From Gelria sp. Kuro-4 (GTDB taxonomy: Bacteria; Bacillota; DTU030; DUMP01), in NCBI RefSeq assembly GCF_019668485.1, contig NZ_AP024619.1, forward strand, positions 1,053,001 through 1,117,000: a DNA stretch of 64,000 nt, read 5' to 3'. Below the pieces are notes generated by a model that saw only the letters and a list, made by a program, of their open reading frames with translations, had not been told where the DNA came from and did no database searches. Positions 17,562 to 27,632 of the stretch are shown one piece after another. Numbering within the stretch: position 1 is the stretch's first letter; the number at the start of each line of letters is the position of its first letter. The position numbers and the translations under genes are program-made.

Positions 17562-17888
17562 TTGCAGCCCAAGGTACACGTCAAAAAGGGCGATACCGTT
17601 ATGGTGATCGCCGGCAAGGATCGGGGGAAAAAGGGCAAGATCCTCCGCGTCTTCCCCGCCAAGGGCAGGGTGCTGGTGGAAGGGATCAACATGGTGAAGC
17701 GCCACACCCGGCCGACGCAAAAGGTGCAGCAGGGTGGAATCATCAGCAAGGAGGCGCCGCTCGACGCCAGCAATGTCCAGCTGGTGTGCGGCAGCTGCGG
17801 CCGGCCCACGCGCACCGGGAAGAAAACTCTCGCAGACGGCCGCCGGGTGCGGTTCTGCAAGAACTGCGGCGAGGTCGTCGACAAGTAG
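17562..17888 (+). CDS. rplX: 50S ribosomal protein L24
   Basis: L24 is one of the two assembly initiators of the 50S subunit. The KOW motif [20 protein letters not shown] is near the N-terminus. The 108-residue protein also has two CxxC pairs, CGSCGRP and CKNCGE, in its C-terminal half, consistent with a zinc-binding variant. The TTG start lies behind AAGGAGG. Confidence 0.95.
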   Translation: MQPKVHVKKGDTVMVIAGKDRGKKGKILRVFPAKGRVLVEGINMVKRHTRPTQKVQQGGIISKEAPLDASNVQLVCGSCGRPTRTGKKTLADGRRVRFCKNCGEVVDK

Positions 17889-17911
17889 GCGGGGGAAAGG
17901 AGGTAGGGCCA

Positions 17912-18451
17912 GTGGACCTGAGAGAAAAGTACGTGCAGGAAGTGGTACCGGCGCTGGTGCAGCGCTTTGGCTACGCCAACAAGATGCAGGTGCCCAAGCT
18001 GGAGAAAGTCGTCATCAACATGGGCGTGGGCGATGCCCTGCAGAATCCCAAGCTCCTCGACGCAGCGGTGGCGGACCTCACCCAGATCGCGGGGCAGAAG
18101 CCGCTGGTGACGCGGGCCAAGAAGTCCATCGCCAATTTCAAGGTGCGGGCCGGCGCGGCCATCGGCTGCAAGGTGACGCTTCGGGGCGAGCGGATGTACG
18201 ACTTCCTGCAGAAGCTCATGAACGTGGCGCTGCCGAGGGTGCGCGATTTCCGCGGCGTTTCCTCCAAGGGCTTCGACGGGCGCGGCAACTACACCCTGGG
18301 CGTGCGCGAACAGCTGATTTTCCCCGAGATCGATTACGACAAGGTGGAGAAGGTCCGGGGTATGGATATCACCATTGTGACTACGGCGAAAACGGACGAG
18401 GAATCCCGGGAGCTCTTGAGGCTTCTCGGTATGCCTTTCCGGGAGAGCTGA
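17912..18451 (+). CDS. rplE: 50S ribosomal protein L5
   Basis: L5 binds 5S rRNA and contacts the P-site tRNA through its loop. The 179-residue protein includes [34 protein letters not shown] and [20 protein letters not shown] 17912 is preferred because AAAGGAGGTAGGG lies just upstream and the length equals the family norm; the open frame extends back into rplX. Confidence 0.96.
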   Translation: MDLREKYVQEVVPALVQRFGYANKMQVPKLEKVVINMGVGDALQNPKLLDAAVADLTQIAGQKPLVTRAKKSIANFKVRAGAAIGCKVTLRGERMYDFLQKLMNVALPRVRDFRGVSSKGFDGRGNYTLGVREQLIFPEIDYDKVEKVRGMDITIVTTAKTDEESRELLRLLGMPFRES

Positions 18452-18470
18452 TGCAAGGGAGGGAACGGGA

Positions 18471-18656
18471 GTGGCCAGAAAGGGCCTAATTGAGAAGTGG
18501 AAGCGTGAGCCCAAGTTTAAGGTGCGGGAGCACAACCGCTGCAGGATCTGTGGCCGTCCCCATGCCTACCTCCGCAAATTTGGGATCTGCCGGATTTGCT
18601 TCCGGGAGCGGGCCTACCGCGGGGAGATCCCTGGAATAAGGAAGGCCAGCTGGTAG
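18471..18656 (+). CDS. rpsN: 30S ribosomal protein S14, zinc-binding type Z
   Basis: S14 completes the 30S head near the A site. This is the short 61-residue form with the zinc motif [20 protein letters not shown] (two CxxC pairs). The GTG start follows GGGAGGGAACGG. It is between rplE and rpsH, the normal spc operon place. No zinc-independent paralogue is in the window. Confidence 0.96.
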   Translation: MARKGLIEKWKREPKFKVREHNRCRICGRPHAYLRKFGICRICFRERAYRGEIPGIRKASW

Positions 18657-18678
18657 GGCCAGAAGGGAGGCAGAGAAA

Positions 18679-19077
18679 GTGACCATGACTGATCCCATCG
18701 CCGACATGCTGACCAGGATCAGGAACGCCAACGTGGCACGCCACGAAGTGGTGGAGATCCCGGGCTCACGCATGAAGCAGGCCATCGCAGAAATCCTCAA
18801 GGCAGAAGGCTTCATCCGCGACTACGAGTACGTTAACGATAAAAAGCAGGGTATTCTCAAGGTATACCTGAAGTACGGGCCGAACAAGGAGCGCGTCATT
18901 TCGGACCTGAGGCGGATCAGCAAGCCTGGCCTTAGGGTGTACGTGGGGCGGAACGAGATTCCCAGGGTGCTCAAGGGGCTGGGCATTGCCATTTTGTCCA
19001 CACCCCGGGGTGTTATGAGCGACAAGCAGGCCCGGCGCGAGGGTGTCGGCGGCGAAGTCCTCTGCTACGTATGGTAG
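18679..19077 (+). CDS. rpsH: 30S ribosomal protein S8
   Basis: S8 binds the central domain of 16S rRNA and in many bacteria represses the spc operon. The 132-residue protein begins [17 protein letters not shown] and ends [22 protein letters not shown], both consensus. GTG 18679 fits the Shine-Dalgarno GGGAGG at 8 nt; ATG 18685 is a close alternative two codons in. Confidence 0.96.
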   Translation: MTMTDPIADMLTRIRNANVARHEVVEIPGSRMKQAIAEILKAEGFIRDYEYVNDKKQGILKVYLKYGPNKERVISDLRRISKPGLRVYVGRNEIPRVLKGLGIAILSTPRGVMSDKQARREGVGGEVLCYVW

Positions 19078-19092
19078 TGAGGAGGAGTTGAT

Positions 19093-19638
19093 ATGTCCAG
19101 GATCGGGAAAAAGCCCATCCCGGTACCGCCCGGGGTGGAGGTGGCGATAGAAGGGAACACCGTGCGCGTGCGCGGGCCCAAAGGCGAACTGGCGCGGACG
19201 GTGCCCCAGGACATCAGCGTTGTCCGCGAGGGGGCCGTACTCAAGGTGACCCGCGCGGGCGACGCCGGCGAGCAGCGGGCGCTCCACGGCCTTACGCGCA
19301 CCCTGGTCGCGAACATGGTGGAGGGTGTCACGCACGGCTACAGCAAGGCGCTCGAGATTACCGGCGTGGGCTACCGTGCCGCCAAGCAGGGGCGCAAGCT
19401 GGTTATGCAGCTGGGTTATTCGCACCCGGTGGAGATTGAGCCGCCGGCGGGGATAGAGTTCGAAGTGCCGGCGCCGACCAAGATTGTGGTGCGGGGACTG
19501 GATAAGGAACTCGTCGGCGAAGTGGCCGCGGATGTGCGGCGGCGCCGGCCGCCCGAGCCGTACAAAGGCAAAGGCATTCACTATGAGGGCGAACGGCTGC
19601 GCCATAAGGTCGGTAAGACGGGCAAGGCTGCGAAGTAG
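19093..19638 (+). CDS. rplF: 50S ribosomal protein L6
   Basis: L6 lies at the base of the L7/L12 stalk near the factor-binding site. The 181-residue protein starts [12 protein letters not shown] and contains two tandem L6 folds, with [19 protein letters not shown] and the C-terminal [14 protein letters not shown] signature. The ATG follows GAGGAGTTGAT. Confidence 0.97.
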   Translation: MSRIGKKPIPVPPGVEVAIEGNTVRVRGPKGELARTVPQDISVVREGAVLKVTRAGDAGEQRALHGLTRTLVANMVEGVTHGYSKALEITGVGYRAAKQGRKLVMQLGYSHPVEIEPPAGIEFEVPAPTKIVVRGLDKELVGEVAADVRRRRPPEPYKGKGIHYEGERLRHKVGKTGKAAK

Positions 19639-19661
19639 GCCCCGGAAAGGAGAGTGCACGG

Positions 19662-20030
19662 GTGATCACGAAGAAAGACCGCAACGAAAAGCGCCAGGTC
19701 CGGCACCTCAGGGTGCGGAAAAGGGTGGCGGGCACTCCCTCCCGGCCGCGGCTTGCAGTGTACCGCAGCCTCAACCACATCTACGCCCAGGTGATTAACG
19801 ACGAGACCGGCACCACCCTCGTCTCCGCCTCCACCCTGGACCCGGAGATCCGGGCGCGGGGGGTAAAGGGCGGCAACGTGGCAGCGGCCAAGCTGGTGGG
19901 CGAGTTGGTGGCGCGGCGGGCTCAAGAACGGGGAATCACCAAGGTGGTTTTTGACCGCGGCGGCTACCTGTACCATGGGCGCGTGGCGGCCCTGGCAGAA
20001 GCAGCCCGGGCGGCTGGGCTGGAACTGTAG
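19662..20030 (+). CDS. rplR: 50S ribosomal protein L18
   Basis: L18 delivers 5S rRNA to the central protuberance. The 122-residue protein has a basic N-terminus, the [20 protein letters not shown] core and [20 protein letters not shown] near the C-terminus. It starts at GTG 19662, behind AAAGGAGAG. rpsE follows after 26 nt. Confidence 0.96.
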   Translation: MITKKDRNEKRQVRHLRVRKRVAGTPSRPRLAVYRSLNHIYAQVINDETGTTLVSASTLDPEIRARGVKGGNVAAAKLVGELVARRAQERGITKVVFDRGGYLYHGRVAALAEAARAAGLEL

Positions 20031-20056
20031 GCCGAGGTAAAGGAGGGAGAAGCGAC

Positions 20057-20590
20057 TTGCAGAAGCACGAGCAACCGAGAAGGCGGCGCGAGCGCCGGGA
20101 AGAGCAGGCGGTAAGCGAGTTCCAGGAAAAAGTAGTAACCATCAACCGCGTGGCCAAGGTGGTCAAAGGCGGCCGGCGCTTCAGCTTCAGCGCGCTGGTG
20201 GTCGTGGGTAACGGCAAGGGCAAGGTGGGCGTCGGCCTGGGCAAGGCGGCGGAGGTCCCCGATGCCATTCGTAAGGGCGTAGACGATGCAAAGAAGAACC
20301 TGTTTGTCGTCCCGCTGCGGGAGTCGACCATTCCCCACGAGGTGATCGGCCACTTCGGTGCCGGGCGGGTACTCCTTAAGCCGGCCGCCGCGGGCACAGG
20401 CGTGATCGCCGGCGGCGCGGTCCGGGCCATCCTGGAGCTCGCCGGGGTGAAGGACGTTCTCACCAAGTCCCTGGGCTCGGCCAACCCGAACAACGTGGCG
20501 CGGGCGACGATTGCGGCGTTGAAATCCCTGAAAACGGCGGAGGATGTGGCCCGCCTGCGGGGCCTGAGCGTCGAAGAACTGATCGGCTGA
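20057..20590 (+). CDS. rpsE: 30S ribosomal protein S5
   Basis: S5 contributes to decoding fidelity and mRNA helicase activity; spectinomycin resistance maps to its loop. The 177-residue protein has [20 protein letters not shown], the [17 protein letters not shown] segment and [20 protein letters not shown]. The TTG start follows AAAGGAGGGAGAAGCG. Confidence 0.96.
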   Translation: MQKHEQPRRRRERREEQAVSEFQEKVVTINRVAKVVKGGRRFSFSALVVVGNGKGKVGVGLGKAAEVPDAIRKGVDDAKKNLFVVPLRESTIPHEVIGHFGAGRVLLKPAAAGTGVIAGGAVRAILELAGVKDVLTKSLGSANPNNVARATIAALKSLKTAEDVARLRGLSVEELIG

Positions 20591-20604
20591 GGAGGTAGGA
20601 GAGC

Positions 20605-20787
20605 ATGGCCAAGGTTAAGATCACCCTGGTGAAGAGCCTGGTCAGCCGTCCGGCCGATCAGCGGGCCACGGTGCGGGCTCTGGGCCTCCACCGCCTGCAC
20701 CAGTCGGTAGTGAAAGAAGTGAGTCCCGCCGTCCAGGGCATGATCCATAAAGTGCAGCACTTGCTTCTTGTTGAGAATGACGAATAG
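20605..20787 (+). CDS. rpmD: 50S ribosomal protein L30
   Basis: L30 is a small 50S protein. The 60-residue product is MAKVKITLVKSLVSRPADQR followed by a helix and HKVQHLLLVE, the common bacterial short form. The ATG follows GGAGGTAGGAGAGC. It sits between rpsE and rplO as in other spc operons. Confidence 0.95.
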   Translation: MAKVKITLVKSLVSRPADQRATVRALGLHRLHQSVVKEVSPAVQGMIHKVQHLLLVENDE

Positions 20788-20802
20788 TAAGGAGGTGTAG
20801 CC

Positions 20803-21246
20803 ATGAATCTGTCTACGCTGTCACCGGCTCCCGGTTCCCGCCAGGCGAAGACGCGCGTAGGGCGCGGCATCGGCTCCGGGCTCGGCAAAACCTCCGGACG
20901 TGGTCACAAGGGCCAAAAGGCCCGCTCGGGCGGCGTTAAAGGACCGGCCTTCGAGGGCGGTCAGAAGCCGCTGCAGCTGCGCCTGCCCAAGCGGGGTTTC
21001 TATAATCCGTTTCGGGTGGAGTACGCCGTGGTGAACCTGGCTGCTTTAGAGGAGAAATTTGCGGCCGGGGACGAAGTGACACCCGAGACCCTGCGTGCGG
21101 CCGGGCTGGTGAAGCACGCGAACGATCGGATCAAAATCCTGGGCACGGGGGATATAACCAAACCCCTTACCGTCCGGGTGCATGCCTTCAGCCGCGCTGC
21201 CCAGGAGAAGATCGCTGCGGCCGGCGGCAAAGCTGAGGTGATTTAA
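20803..21246 (+). CDS. rplO: 50S ribosomal protein L15
   Basis: L15 is a late-assembly 50S protein. The glycine/arginine-rich N-terminal half contains [20 protein letters not shown] and GFEGGQ-like [17 protein letters not shown]; the C-terminal globular part ends with [20 protein letters not shown]. It has 147 residues. Its stop codon is directly followed by the GTG of secY. Confidence 0.96.
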   Translation: MNLSTLSPAPGSRQAKTRVGRGIGSGLGKTSGRGHKGQKARSGGVKGPAFEGGQKPLQLRLPKRGFYNPFRVEYAVVNLAALEEKFAAGDEVTPETLRAAGLVKHANDRIKILGTGDITKPLTVRVHAFSRAAQEKIAAAGGKAEVI

Positions 21247-22509
21247 GTGCTGGATGCGCTGCGGAATGCCTGGAAGATTCCGGACCTAAGGCGGCGGCTC
21301 ACCTTTACCCTGCTCATGTTCCTGGTGTTCCGGATCGGCAGCCACATTCCCGTGCCCGGCATCGACCCGCGGGTGCTGCAGGATGTCTTTAACCAGGGCA
21401 ACCTGCTCGGGTTCCTGGACCTCTTTTCCGGCGGTGCCTTAAAGAGGGTTTCCATCTTTGCCTTGAGCGTAACCCCCTACATTACGGCCTCAATTATTAT
21501 CCAGCTCCTCACCATTGTTATCCCCAAGCTCGAGGAGCTGGCTAAAGAAGGCGAAGAGGGGCGTAAAAAGCTGGCCCAGTACACGCGCTACAGCACCGTG
21601 GTGCTGGCGCTGATCCAGGCGGCCGGCATGGTGGCCTGGATGCGGGATGCCGTCACTCACCCCGGCTGGGTGAGCTGGTCCATCATCGTAGTGGCGCTGA
21701 CGGCCGGGACGGCCTTCCTCATGTGGCTGGGCGAGGAGATTACCGATAAAGGTATTGGCAACGGGATCTCGCTCATCATCTTTGCCGGCATCGTCTCGCG
21801 CCTCCCGGCCGGCCTGGGCAAGGTTATCGGGTACGTTCAGGTGCGGGCCATCAACGTCCTTAACATTCTGCTCCTGGCTGTGGTGGTGCTGGCGGTGATC
21901 GTGGCGATCATCTACATGCAGGAAGGCGAGCGGCGGATTACCGTGCAGTACGCCAAGCGCATGGTGGGGCGCCGGGTTTACGGCGGGCAGAGCACGCACA
22001 TCCCGCTCAAGGTGAACCAGGCCGGTGTGATCCCCATCATTTTCGCCATGTCGGTCCTGCTTTTCCCAGGCACGGTGGCTCAGTTTGTGCATCACCCCTG
22101 GGCGCAGGCGGTGGCCAACGCCCTGCAGTGGGGGACCACCCTCAACACGGTGCTTTACTTCGGCCTCAACGTGTTCTTTACGTTCTTCTACACGGCGGTA
22201 ACCTTTAACCCGGTGGACATTTCCAAGAACATGCAGAAGTACGGCGGGTTCATTCCCGGCATCCGGCCCGGGCGGCCGACGTCCGACTACATCAGCCGGG
22301 TGCTCTACCGGATTACGGTGGCCGGCGCGCTCTTCATCGCGCTGGTGGCGGTGCTTCCCATGTTCATGGGCAGCCTGACCGGCGTGCAGGGTCTTTACTT
22401 CGGGGGCACCGGTGTGCTCATTGTGGTCGGTGTGGCGCTCGAGACCATGAAGCAGATCGAGGCGCACATGCTGATGCGGCACTATGAAGGATTTCTTAAG
22501 AAGTCGTAA
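21247..22509 (+). CDS. secY: Protein translocase subunit SecY
   Basis: SecY is the membrane channel of the Sec translocon. The 420-residue protein has ten hydrophobic segments. The plug-domain region HIPVPGIDPRVLQDVF and FSGGALKRVSIFALSVTPYI precede the lateral-gate helices, and the cytosolic loop RRITVQYAKRMVGRRVYGG binds ribosome or SecA. The GTG starts immediately after the rplO stop, using GAGGTGAT within rplO. Confidence 0.97.
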   Translation: MLDALRNAWKIPDLRRRLTFTLLMFLVFRIGSHIPVPGIDPRVLQDVFNQGNLLGFLDLFSGGALKRVSIFALSVTPYITASIIIQLLTIVIPKLEELAKEGEEGRKKLAQYTRYSTVVLALIQAAGMVAWMRDAVTHPGWVSWSIIVVALTAGTAFLMWLGEEITDKGIGNGISLIIFAGIVSRLPAGLGKVIGYVQVRAINVLNILLLAVVVLAVIVAIIYMQEGERRITVQYAKRMVGRRVYGGQSTHIPLKVNQAGVIPIIFAMSVLLFPGTVAQFVHHPWAQAVANALQWGTTLNTVLYFGLNVFFTFFYTAVTFNPVDISKNMQKYGGFIPGIRPGRPTSDYISRVLYRITVAGALFIALVAVLPMFMGSLTGVQGLYFGGTGVLIVVGVALETMKQIEAHMLMRHYEGFLKKS

Positions 22510-22544
22510 GACCGCCGGGGCGCGGCCAGAGGGGAGGTAGGGCC

Positions 22545-23198
22545 ATGCAGCTTGTACTCTTGGGGGCGCCGGGGGCAGGCAAAGGGACGCAGGGCGAACT
22601 CTTGGCGCAGGAATACGGCATCCCCCACATCGCCACTGGAGACCTCCTACGGGGGGCCATGGCGGCAGAGACACCCCTGGGCGAGGCAGCGCGCCGCTAC
22701 GTCGCCCGGGGCGAGCTGGTACCCGATGAGGTGGTTGTCGGGATCGTCAGGGAGCGGCTGACGGCACCGGACGCCGAGGCCGGCTTTATCCTGGACGGCT
22801 TTCCGCGCACAGAGGCCCAGGCGGAGGATCTGGACGCATTTTTAGAGGAGCTGGGGCGGCCGCTCACGGCCGCGGTGCTGCTGGATGTGGCCCGCGAAAC
22901 ACTGCTGGCGCGCCTCACGGCGCGGCGCGTGTGCCCCCAGTGCGGCGCATCCTTTCACCTGGTGAACAGGCCGCCCAAGGAAGCCGGGCGCTGCGACGCC
23001 TGCGGCGCTCCCTTGGTGCAGCGCGAAGATGACCGCACGGACGTAATCGCGCGGCGCCTTGAGGTGTATCAAAAGGAGACTGCACCACTCGTGGAGTTTT
23101 ACGCCCGCAGAGGGCTCCTCGTGCGCGTACCGGGCACCGGGACGCCGGCGGAGATCCTGGCGCGGGTTAAAGCAGCTTTAGGAGAAGGTGCAGCATGA
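22545..23198 (+). CDS. adk: Adenylate kinase, zinc-LID form
   Basis: Adk interconverts AMP plus ATP with two ADP. The P-loop GAPGAGKGT spans residues 8-16, with DGFPRT near residue 84. The LID carries a structural zinc site formed by Cys130, Cys133, Cys150 and Cys153, as in many Gram-positive and thermophilic enzymes. It has 217 residues. The TGA overlaps the ATG of map by 4 nt. Confidence 0.97.
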   Translation: MQLVLLGAPGAGKGTQGELLAQEYGIPHIATGDLLRGAMAAETPLGEAARRYVARGELVPDEVVVGIVRERLTAPDAEAGFILDGFPRTEAQAEDLDAFLEELGRPLTAAVLLDVARETLLARLTARRVCPQCGASFHLVNRPPKEAGRCDACGAPLVQREDDRTDVIARRLEVYQKETAPLVEFYARRGLLVRVPGTGTPAEILARVKAALGEGAA

Positions 23199-23941
23199 TC
23201 GTCCTTAAGTCACCGCGGGAAATCGACTGCATGCGGGCGGCGGGACGGCTTACCGCCCAGGCCATCGCGGAACTCAAGCGGGCCATCCGGCCCGGTGTTA
23301 CCACCGGCGAGCTCGATGCGCTGGCGGAGGATTTTATCACCCGCCACGGCGGCGTACCGGCCTTCAAGGGCTACCAGGGTTTTCCGGGCAGCATCTGCGC
23401 CTCCATCAACGACGAGGTGGTGCATGGGATCCCTGGTCTACGGCAGGTAAAAGCTGGAGATATTATTAGTATCGATATCGGCGCCATCGTCGACGGTTAT
23501 GTGGGCGATGCGGCCTTCACCGCGCCGGTGGGCGCAGTGAGCCCCGAGGCGGAGGAGCTCATGCGGGTGACCGAAGGCTCGCTTTACCGCGCTATCGAAC
23601 AGGCGCATCCCGGGAACCGCCTCTCCGACATCTCGCACGCCGTGCAGACGTACGTCGAGCGCGCCGGCTTTGCGGTGGTGCGGGATTACGTGGGCCACGG
23701 GATCGGCACCAAGATGCACGAGGATCCGCCCATTCCCAACTACGGGCCGCCGGGCCGGGGCCCGCGGCTGCAGGTGGGCATGGTGCTGGCCATTGAACCG
23801 ATGGTGAACCGGGGAACGTTCGAGGTCCGGGTGCTGGACAACGGTTGGACGGTTGTCACCGCCGACGGCAGCCTGTCGGCGCACTTCGAACACACCGTGG
23901 CCGTTACCGAGTCGGGCCCGGAGATCCTTACCCGGCTGTGA
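23195..23941 (+). CDS. map: Methionine aminopeptidase, type I
   Basis: MetAP removes the initiator methionine from nascent proteins. The dinuclear metal ligands are Asp94, Asp105, His168, Glu201 and Glu232, and the active-site His (HGIG) region is intact. The 248-residue length without N-terminal extension fits the bacterial type I enzyme. It overlaps adk by ATGA, and the secY-adk-map order is the Firmicutes norm. Confidence 0.97.
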   Translation: MIVLKSPREIDCMRAAGRLTAQAIAELKRAIRPGVTTGELDALAEDFITRHGGVPAFKGYQGFPGSICASINDEVVHGIPGLRQVKAGDIISIDIGAIVDGYVGDAAFTAPVGAVSPEAEELMRVTEGSLYRAIEQAHPGNRLSDISHAVQTYVERAGFAVVRDYVGHGIGTKMHEDPPIPNYGPPGRGPRLQVGMVLAIEPMVNRGTFEVRVLDNGWTVVTADGSLSAHFEHTVAVTESGPEILTRL

Positions 23942-23952
23942 GGGTAACGCTT

Positions 23953-24249
23953 ATGCCGGGAAAAGTGAAACTGGGGCAGATTGTGTGTTCGCGCGCCGGC
24001 CGCGACCGGGGCCGGTACTACCTGGTGGTGGGCTGGCAGGACGCCCGGCGTCTCCGGGTGGCCGACGGCAGGCGCCGCCCGGTGGAAAGGCCGAAGGTCA
24101 AGAACATCGCACACCTCGAGGTCACCGGCCGGGTGGCCGAGGAAGTGGCCGCGCGGCTCGAGCGCAAGGAGCCGGTGAGCGACCTGATGGTGCGCGCGGC
24201 TCTGGCTGAGGTTGCGGGCGCTGATCCGTCGTGGAAGGAGGGCGATTGA
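23953..24249 (+). CDS. KOW-domain RNA-binding protein (L14e/L6e/L27e-like)
   Basis: The 98-residue protein begins [20 protein letters not shown], a KOW-like beta-barrel start, followed by YYLVVGWQD and [21 protein letters not shown]. This matches the small KOW protein found between map and infA in many Firmicutes (YbzG-like), thought to bind ribosomal RNA; its exact role is unknown. ATG 23953 gives the family length. Its stop overlaps the infA start by one base. Confidence 0.85.
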   Translation: MPGKVKLGQIVCSRAGRDRGRYYLVVGWQDARRLRVADGRRRPVERPKVKNIAHLEVTGRVAEEVAARLERKEPVSDLMVRAALAEVAGADPSWKEGD

Positions 24250-24473
24250 TGCCTAAGGAAAGAGACGATGCCATAGAGGTCGATGGTACGGTAGTGGAGC
24301 CGCTTCCCAACGCGATGTTCCGGGTGGAACTGGATAACGGCCACCGTGTCTTGGCCCATGTTTCCGGTAAGATCCGTATGAACTTCATTCGCATCCTTCC
24401 CGGGGACCGCGTGCGCCTGCAGCTGTCGCTTTACGACCTGGGCCGGGGACGGATAACGTACAGGTACAAATAG
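24249..24473 (+). CDS. infA: Translation initiation factor IF-1
   Basis: IF-1 occupies the A site during initiation. The 74-residue S1-type OB fold contains [39 protein letters not shown] and ends [10 protein letters not shown], all consensus. ATG 24249 follows GGAAGGAGGG; the open frame extends six codons upstream into the previous gene and is ignored. Confidence 0.97.
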   Translation: MPKERDDAIEVDGTVVEPLPNAMFRVELDNGHRVLAHVSGKIRMNFIRILPGDRVRLQLSLYDLGRGRITYRYK

Positions 24474-24483
24474 GTAAAGATAA

Positions 24484-24639
<156 letters not shown>

Positions 24640-24668
24640 AGCCCGGGCTGCCGATGGAGGTGTGACGC

Positions 24669-25040
24669 ATGGCACGTATTGCCGGTGTAGATCTGCCGCG
24701 CGATAAGCGGGTTGAGGTGGCGCTCACGTATATCTACGGGATCGGCCCCACCTCGGCGCAGAAGATCTTGGCCCAGACACGCATCAACCCGGACACCCGC
24801 GTGAAGGACCTGACCGAGGAAGAGGCCACCCGGCTGCGCGAAGAGATCGACAAGAACTACAAGGTGGAAGGCGACCTCAGGCGCGATGTTTCTCTGGACG
24901 TCAAGCGCCTCATTGAAATCGGGACCTACCGTGGTCTGCGCCACCGCCGGGGCCTGCCGGTGCGCGGGCAGCGGACGCGCACCAACGCCCGCACCCGGAA
25001 GGGTCCGCGCAAGACGGTGGGCGTGCGGCGTAAGAAGTAA
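24669..25040 (+). CDS. rpsM: 30S ribosomal protein S13
   Basis: S13 forms inter-subunit bridges and contacts P-site tRNA. The 123-residue protein begins [20 protein letters not shown], has the helix-hairpin [13 protein letters not shown], and ends with the basic tail [16 protein letters not shown] that touches tRNA. The ATG follows GGAGGTGTGACGC. Confidence 0.97.
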   Translation: MARIAGVDLPRDKRVEVALTYIYGIGPTSAQKILAQTRINPDTRVKDLTEEEATRLREEIDKNYKVEGDLRRDVSLDVKRLIEIGTYRGLRHRRGLPVRGQRTRTNARTRKGPRKTVGVRRKK

Positions 25041-25059
25041 GCTCTAAGGAGGGAAAGGG

Positions 25060-25452
25060 ATGCCGAAGAAAGCGCAGACGCGCGTGAAGCGGCGTGAGCG
25101 CAAGAACGTCGACCGCGGCGTGGCGCACATCCGCTCCACTTTCAACAATACTTTGGTTACCATCACCGATACGGCGGGCAACGTTATCTCCTGGTCCAGC
25201 GCCGGCACACAAGGGTTTAAGGGCTCCCGCAAGGGCACACCCTTCGCCGCCCAGATGGCCGCGGAGAAGGCCGCCAAGCAGGCGATGGAGCACGGCATGC
25301 GGGAGATAGAGGTGGAGGTTAAGGGTCCGGGGGCCGGCCGCGAGGCGGCCATTCGTTCGCTGCAGGCGGCAGGGCTGGAGGTAAACCTGATTAAAGACGT
25401 GACTCCCATTCCGCACAACGGTTGCCGGCCGCCCAAGCGGCGCCGGGTCTAA
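25060..25452 (+). CDS. rpsK: 30S ribosomal protein S11
   Basis: S11 supports the platform and the Shine-Dalgarno helix. The 130-residue protein has [38 protein letters not shown] and the C-terminal [18 protein letters not shown] signature. It is 19 nt after rpsM and 18 nt before rpsD. Confidence 0.97.
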   Translation: MPKKAQTRVKRRERKNVDRGVAHIRSTFNNTLVTITDTAGNVISWSSAGTQGFKGSRKGTPFAAQMAAEKAAKQAMEHGMREIEVEVKGPGAGREAAIRSLQAAGLEVNLIKDVTPIPHNGCRPPKRRRV

Positions 25453-25470
25453 GAGGAGGTGTCCAGCTGA

Positions 25471-26097
25471 ATGGCAAGGTATACGGCTGCTGTTTGCCGG
25501 CTGTGCCGGCGGGAAGGCATGAAGCTCTTCCTCAAGGGTGACCGCTGCTACACGGGCAAGTGCTCGATAGACCGGCGCGGTTATGCTCCCGGCCAGCACG
25601 GCCAGGGCCGGAAGAAGATTTCCGAGTATGGTGTGCAGCTGCGCGAGAAGCAGAAGGCGCGCCGCATTTACGGCGTGCTGGAGCGGCAGTTCGGCCGCTA
25701 CTATGAGCTCGCGGCGCGCATGAAGGGCATGACGGGCGTGAACCTCTTGACGCTCCTGGAGACCAGGCTCGACAACGTGGTCTACCGCCTCGGGTTCGCC
25801 CGTTCGCGGGCGGAGGCGCGGCAGCTGGTGCGCCACGGTCACTTCGCGGTGAACGGCCGCAAGGTGAGCATTCCTTCCTTCCGCGTGCGCGCCGGCGACG
25901 AGGTGAGCGTACGGGAGGGGAGCCGCAACCTGCCGCTCTTTGCGGAACTGGCTCAGGTGGCGGCGGCGCGCACGGTCCCCGCCTGGCTGGAGTCGGTACC
26001 GGCCGAGCTGAAGGCCCGGGTGCTCAGGCTGCCGGAACGGGAAGAAATCGATGTGCCGGTGCAGGAACACCTTATCGTGGAGCTTTATTCCAAGTAA
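25471..26097 (+). CDS. rpsD: 30S ribosomal protein S4
   Basis: S4 is a primary assembly protein for the 30S body and represses the alpha operon in several bacteria. The 208-residue protein has an N-terminal Cys group ([18 protein letters not shown] with a further Cys in TGKC), the zinc-type S4, and an S4 RNA-binding domain [20 protein letters not shown]. The ATG follows GAGGAGGTGTCCAGCTGA. Confidence 0.97.
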   Translation: MARYTAAVCRLCRREGMKLFLKGDRCYTGKCSIDRRGYAPGQHGQGRKKISEYGVQLREKQKARRIYGVLERQFGRYYELAARMKGMTGVNLLTLLETRLDNVVYRLGFARSRAEARQLVRHGHFAVNGRKVSIPSFRVRAGDEVSVREGSRNLPLFAELAQVAAARTVPAWLESVPAELKARVLRLPEREEIDVPVQEHLIVELYSK

Positions 26098-26154
26098 TGA
26101 ACCTGAAGGAAAAGCCCTCGCCAGAAACTGAGTGGATAAGGAGGGGCAAGGTTC

Positions 26155-27102
26155 ATGGTTGAGATGGAAAAACCGAGGATTGAGGTGGCCGAGATCAGCG
26201 ACGATGACCGGTACGGCCGCTTCGTGGTCGAACCGCTCGAGCGGGGGTACGGGACCACCCTGGGCAACTCTCTACGGCGGGTCCTCCTCTCCTCCCTGCC
26301 GGGGGCGGCGGTCACCTCGGTGAAGATCCAGGGTGTTCTGCACGAGCTGTCGACGATACCGGGCGTGGTTGAGGACGTGCCGGAGATCGTGCTTAACCTG
26401 AAGGAGCTGGCGCTGAAACTGCACAGCGACGGCCCCAAGATGATGCGCCTCGAGGCGCGGCAGCCCGGCGATGTCAAGGCCGGCGACATTACCACCGACC
26501 CGGACATTGAAATCCTTAACCCGGAGCAGCACATCGCCACTTTGGACGAAGGCGCGGAGCTGGTCATGGAGATCACCGTGGCCAAGGGCCGCGGCTATGT
26601 GCCGGCCGACCGGAACAAAAAGCCGGATGATCCCATCGGGCTGATCCCCGTGGACTCCGTCTTCAGCCCCATTACCCGCGTGAACTACCTGGTGGAGAAC
26701 ACCCGCGTGGGGCAGCGGACAGACTTTGACAAGCTGACGCTGGAGGTGTGGACCGACGGGACGATAAGTCCCGACGAGGCCGTAAGCCTGGCGGCCCACA
26801 TCCTCACCGAGCACCTGGCCCTCTTCACCGGCCTCACCGAGGTTTCCAATGACATGGAGATCATGGTGGAGCGCGAAGAGGAGAACAAGGGGAGTGCCCT
26901 CGATATGACCATCGAGGAGCTGGATCTCTCTGTGCGCTCATACAACTGCCTCAAGCGGGCCGGGATCAATACCGTCTACCAGCTGACGCAGAAGACGGAA
27001 GACGACATGATGAAGGTGCGCAACCTCGGGCGCAAGTCGCTGGAAGAAGTGCAGACCAAGCTGGCGGCGCTGGGGCTGTCCCTGAAGCCCAAGGAGGAGT
27101 AG
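26155..27102 (+). CDS. rpoA: DNA-directed RNA polymerase subunit alpha
   Basis: RpoA dimerises to scaffold RNA polymerase assembly. The N-terminal domain contains [20 protein letters not shown] and the C-terminal DNA/regulator-binding domain has [19 protein letters not shown] and [10 protein letters not shown]. It has 315 residues. ATG 26155 follows AAGGAGGGGCAAGGTTC. A 126-nt repeat-like spacer precedes rplQ. Confidence 0.97.
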   Translation: MVEMEKPRIEVAEISDDDRYGRFVVEPLERGYGTTLGNSLRRVLLSSLPGAAVTSVKIQGVLHELSTIPGVVEDVPEIVLNLKELALKLHSDGPKMMRLEARQPGDVKAGDITTDPDIEILNPEQHIATLDEGAELVMEITVAKGRGYVPADRNKKPDDPIGLIPVDSVFSPITRVNYLVENTRVGQRTDFDKLTLEVWTDGTISPDEAVSLAAHILTEHLALFTGLTEVSNDMEIMVEREEENKGSALDMTIEELDLSVRSYNCLKRAGINTVYQLTQKTEDDMMKVRNLGRKSLEEVQTKLAALGLSLKPKEE

Positions 27103-27112
27103 CGGTCGGCGG

Positions 27113-27210
27113 TGAGCTGTTGGGTGTCGGCTCTTGGGCGTTGGACCAAGGGTTGGGCACTCGCAGTGGGCGGTAATTCGCCCATGCTCAATGCCGAACG
27201 CTGAACGCCA
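27113..27210 (+). repeat. Degenerate intergenic element between rpoA and rplQ
   Basis: The spacer begins with GAGCTGTTGGGTGTCGGC and ends with CAATGCCGAACGCTGAACGC. The same two ends, slightly varied, occur in the spacer between the ABC permease and ATPase near 61070-61150 (minus strand). In both places the element is in the same orientation relative to transcription and stops just before the ribosome binding site. No ORF or promoter is evident. Confidence 0.45.
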
Positions 27211-27228
27211 AAACTGGAGGTGAAAGGT

Positions 27229-27567
27229 ATGGGTTACCGCAAACTCGGGCGCCTGAGCGGCCACCGGGAGGCCATGCTCAGGAATGCGCTCGTCTCCTTT
27301 TTCCGCTATGAGCGCATCCAAACCACCGAGGCCAAGGCCAAGGAGCTGAGGCGCCTGGCTGAGGGCCTGGTTACCCTGGCCAAGCGGGGCGACCTGCACG
27401 CGCGGCGGCAGGCGGCGGTGCTGGTGCCGGATAAAGAAGTCTTGAAAAAGCTGTTCGATACGGTGGGGCCCCGCTATAAGGAGCGGGCCGGCGGCTATAC
27501 GCGGATTTACAGGCTCGGACCCCGCCAAGGCGATGCAGCTCCCTTGGCCATCCTGGAGCTGGCGTAA
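27229..27567 (+). CDS. rplQ: 50S ribosomal protein L17
   Basis: L17 lies near the tunnel exit. The 112-residue protein starts [20 protein letters not shown] and ends with [19 protein letters not shown] and a hydrophobic tail, typical of the bacterial short form. ATG 27229 lies 5 nt behind GGAGGTGA; the in-frame GTG at 27220 is within that site. A terminator follows. Confidence 0.96.
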   Translation: MGYRKLGRLSGHREAMLRNALVSFFRYERIQTTEAKAKELRRLAEGLVTLAKRGDLHARRQAAVLVPDKEVLKKLFDTVGPRYKERAGGYTRIYRLGPRQGDAAPLAILELA

Positions 27568-27578
27568 GATACTGAGCA

Positions 27579-27616
27579 AGGGACCAGCCTCGCCGGGCGC
27601 ATGGTCCCTGTTTTGT
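27579..27616 (+). terminator. Intrinsic terminator after rplQ
   Basis: AGGGACCA (27579-27586) and TGGTCCCT (27602-27609) form an 8-bp perfect stem around a 15-nt loop, followed by GTTTTGTT. ecfA1 begins within 25 nt, so some read-through into the ECF genes is likely. Confidence 0.8.
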
Positions 27617-27632
27617 TAAGCGGGTGGTAAAC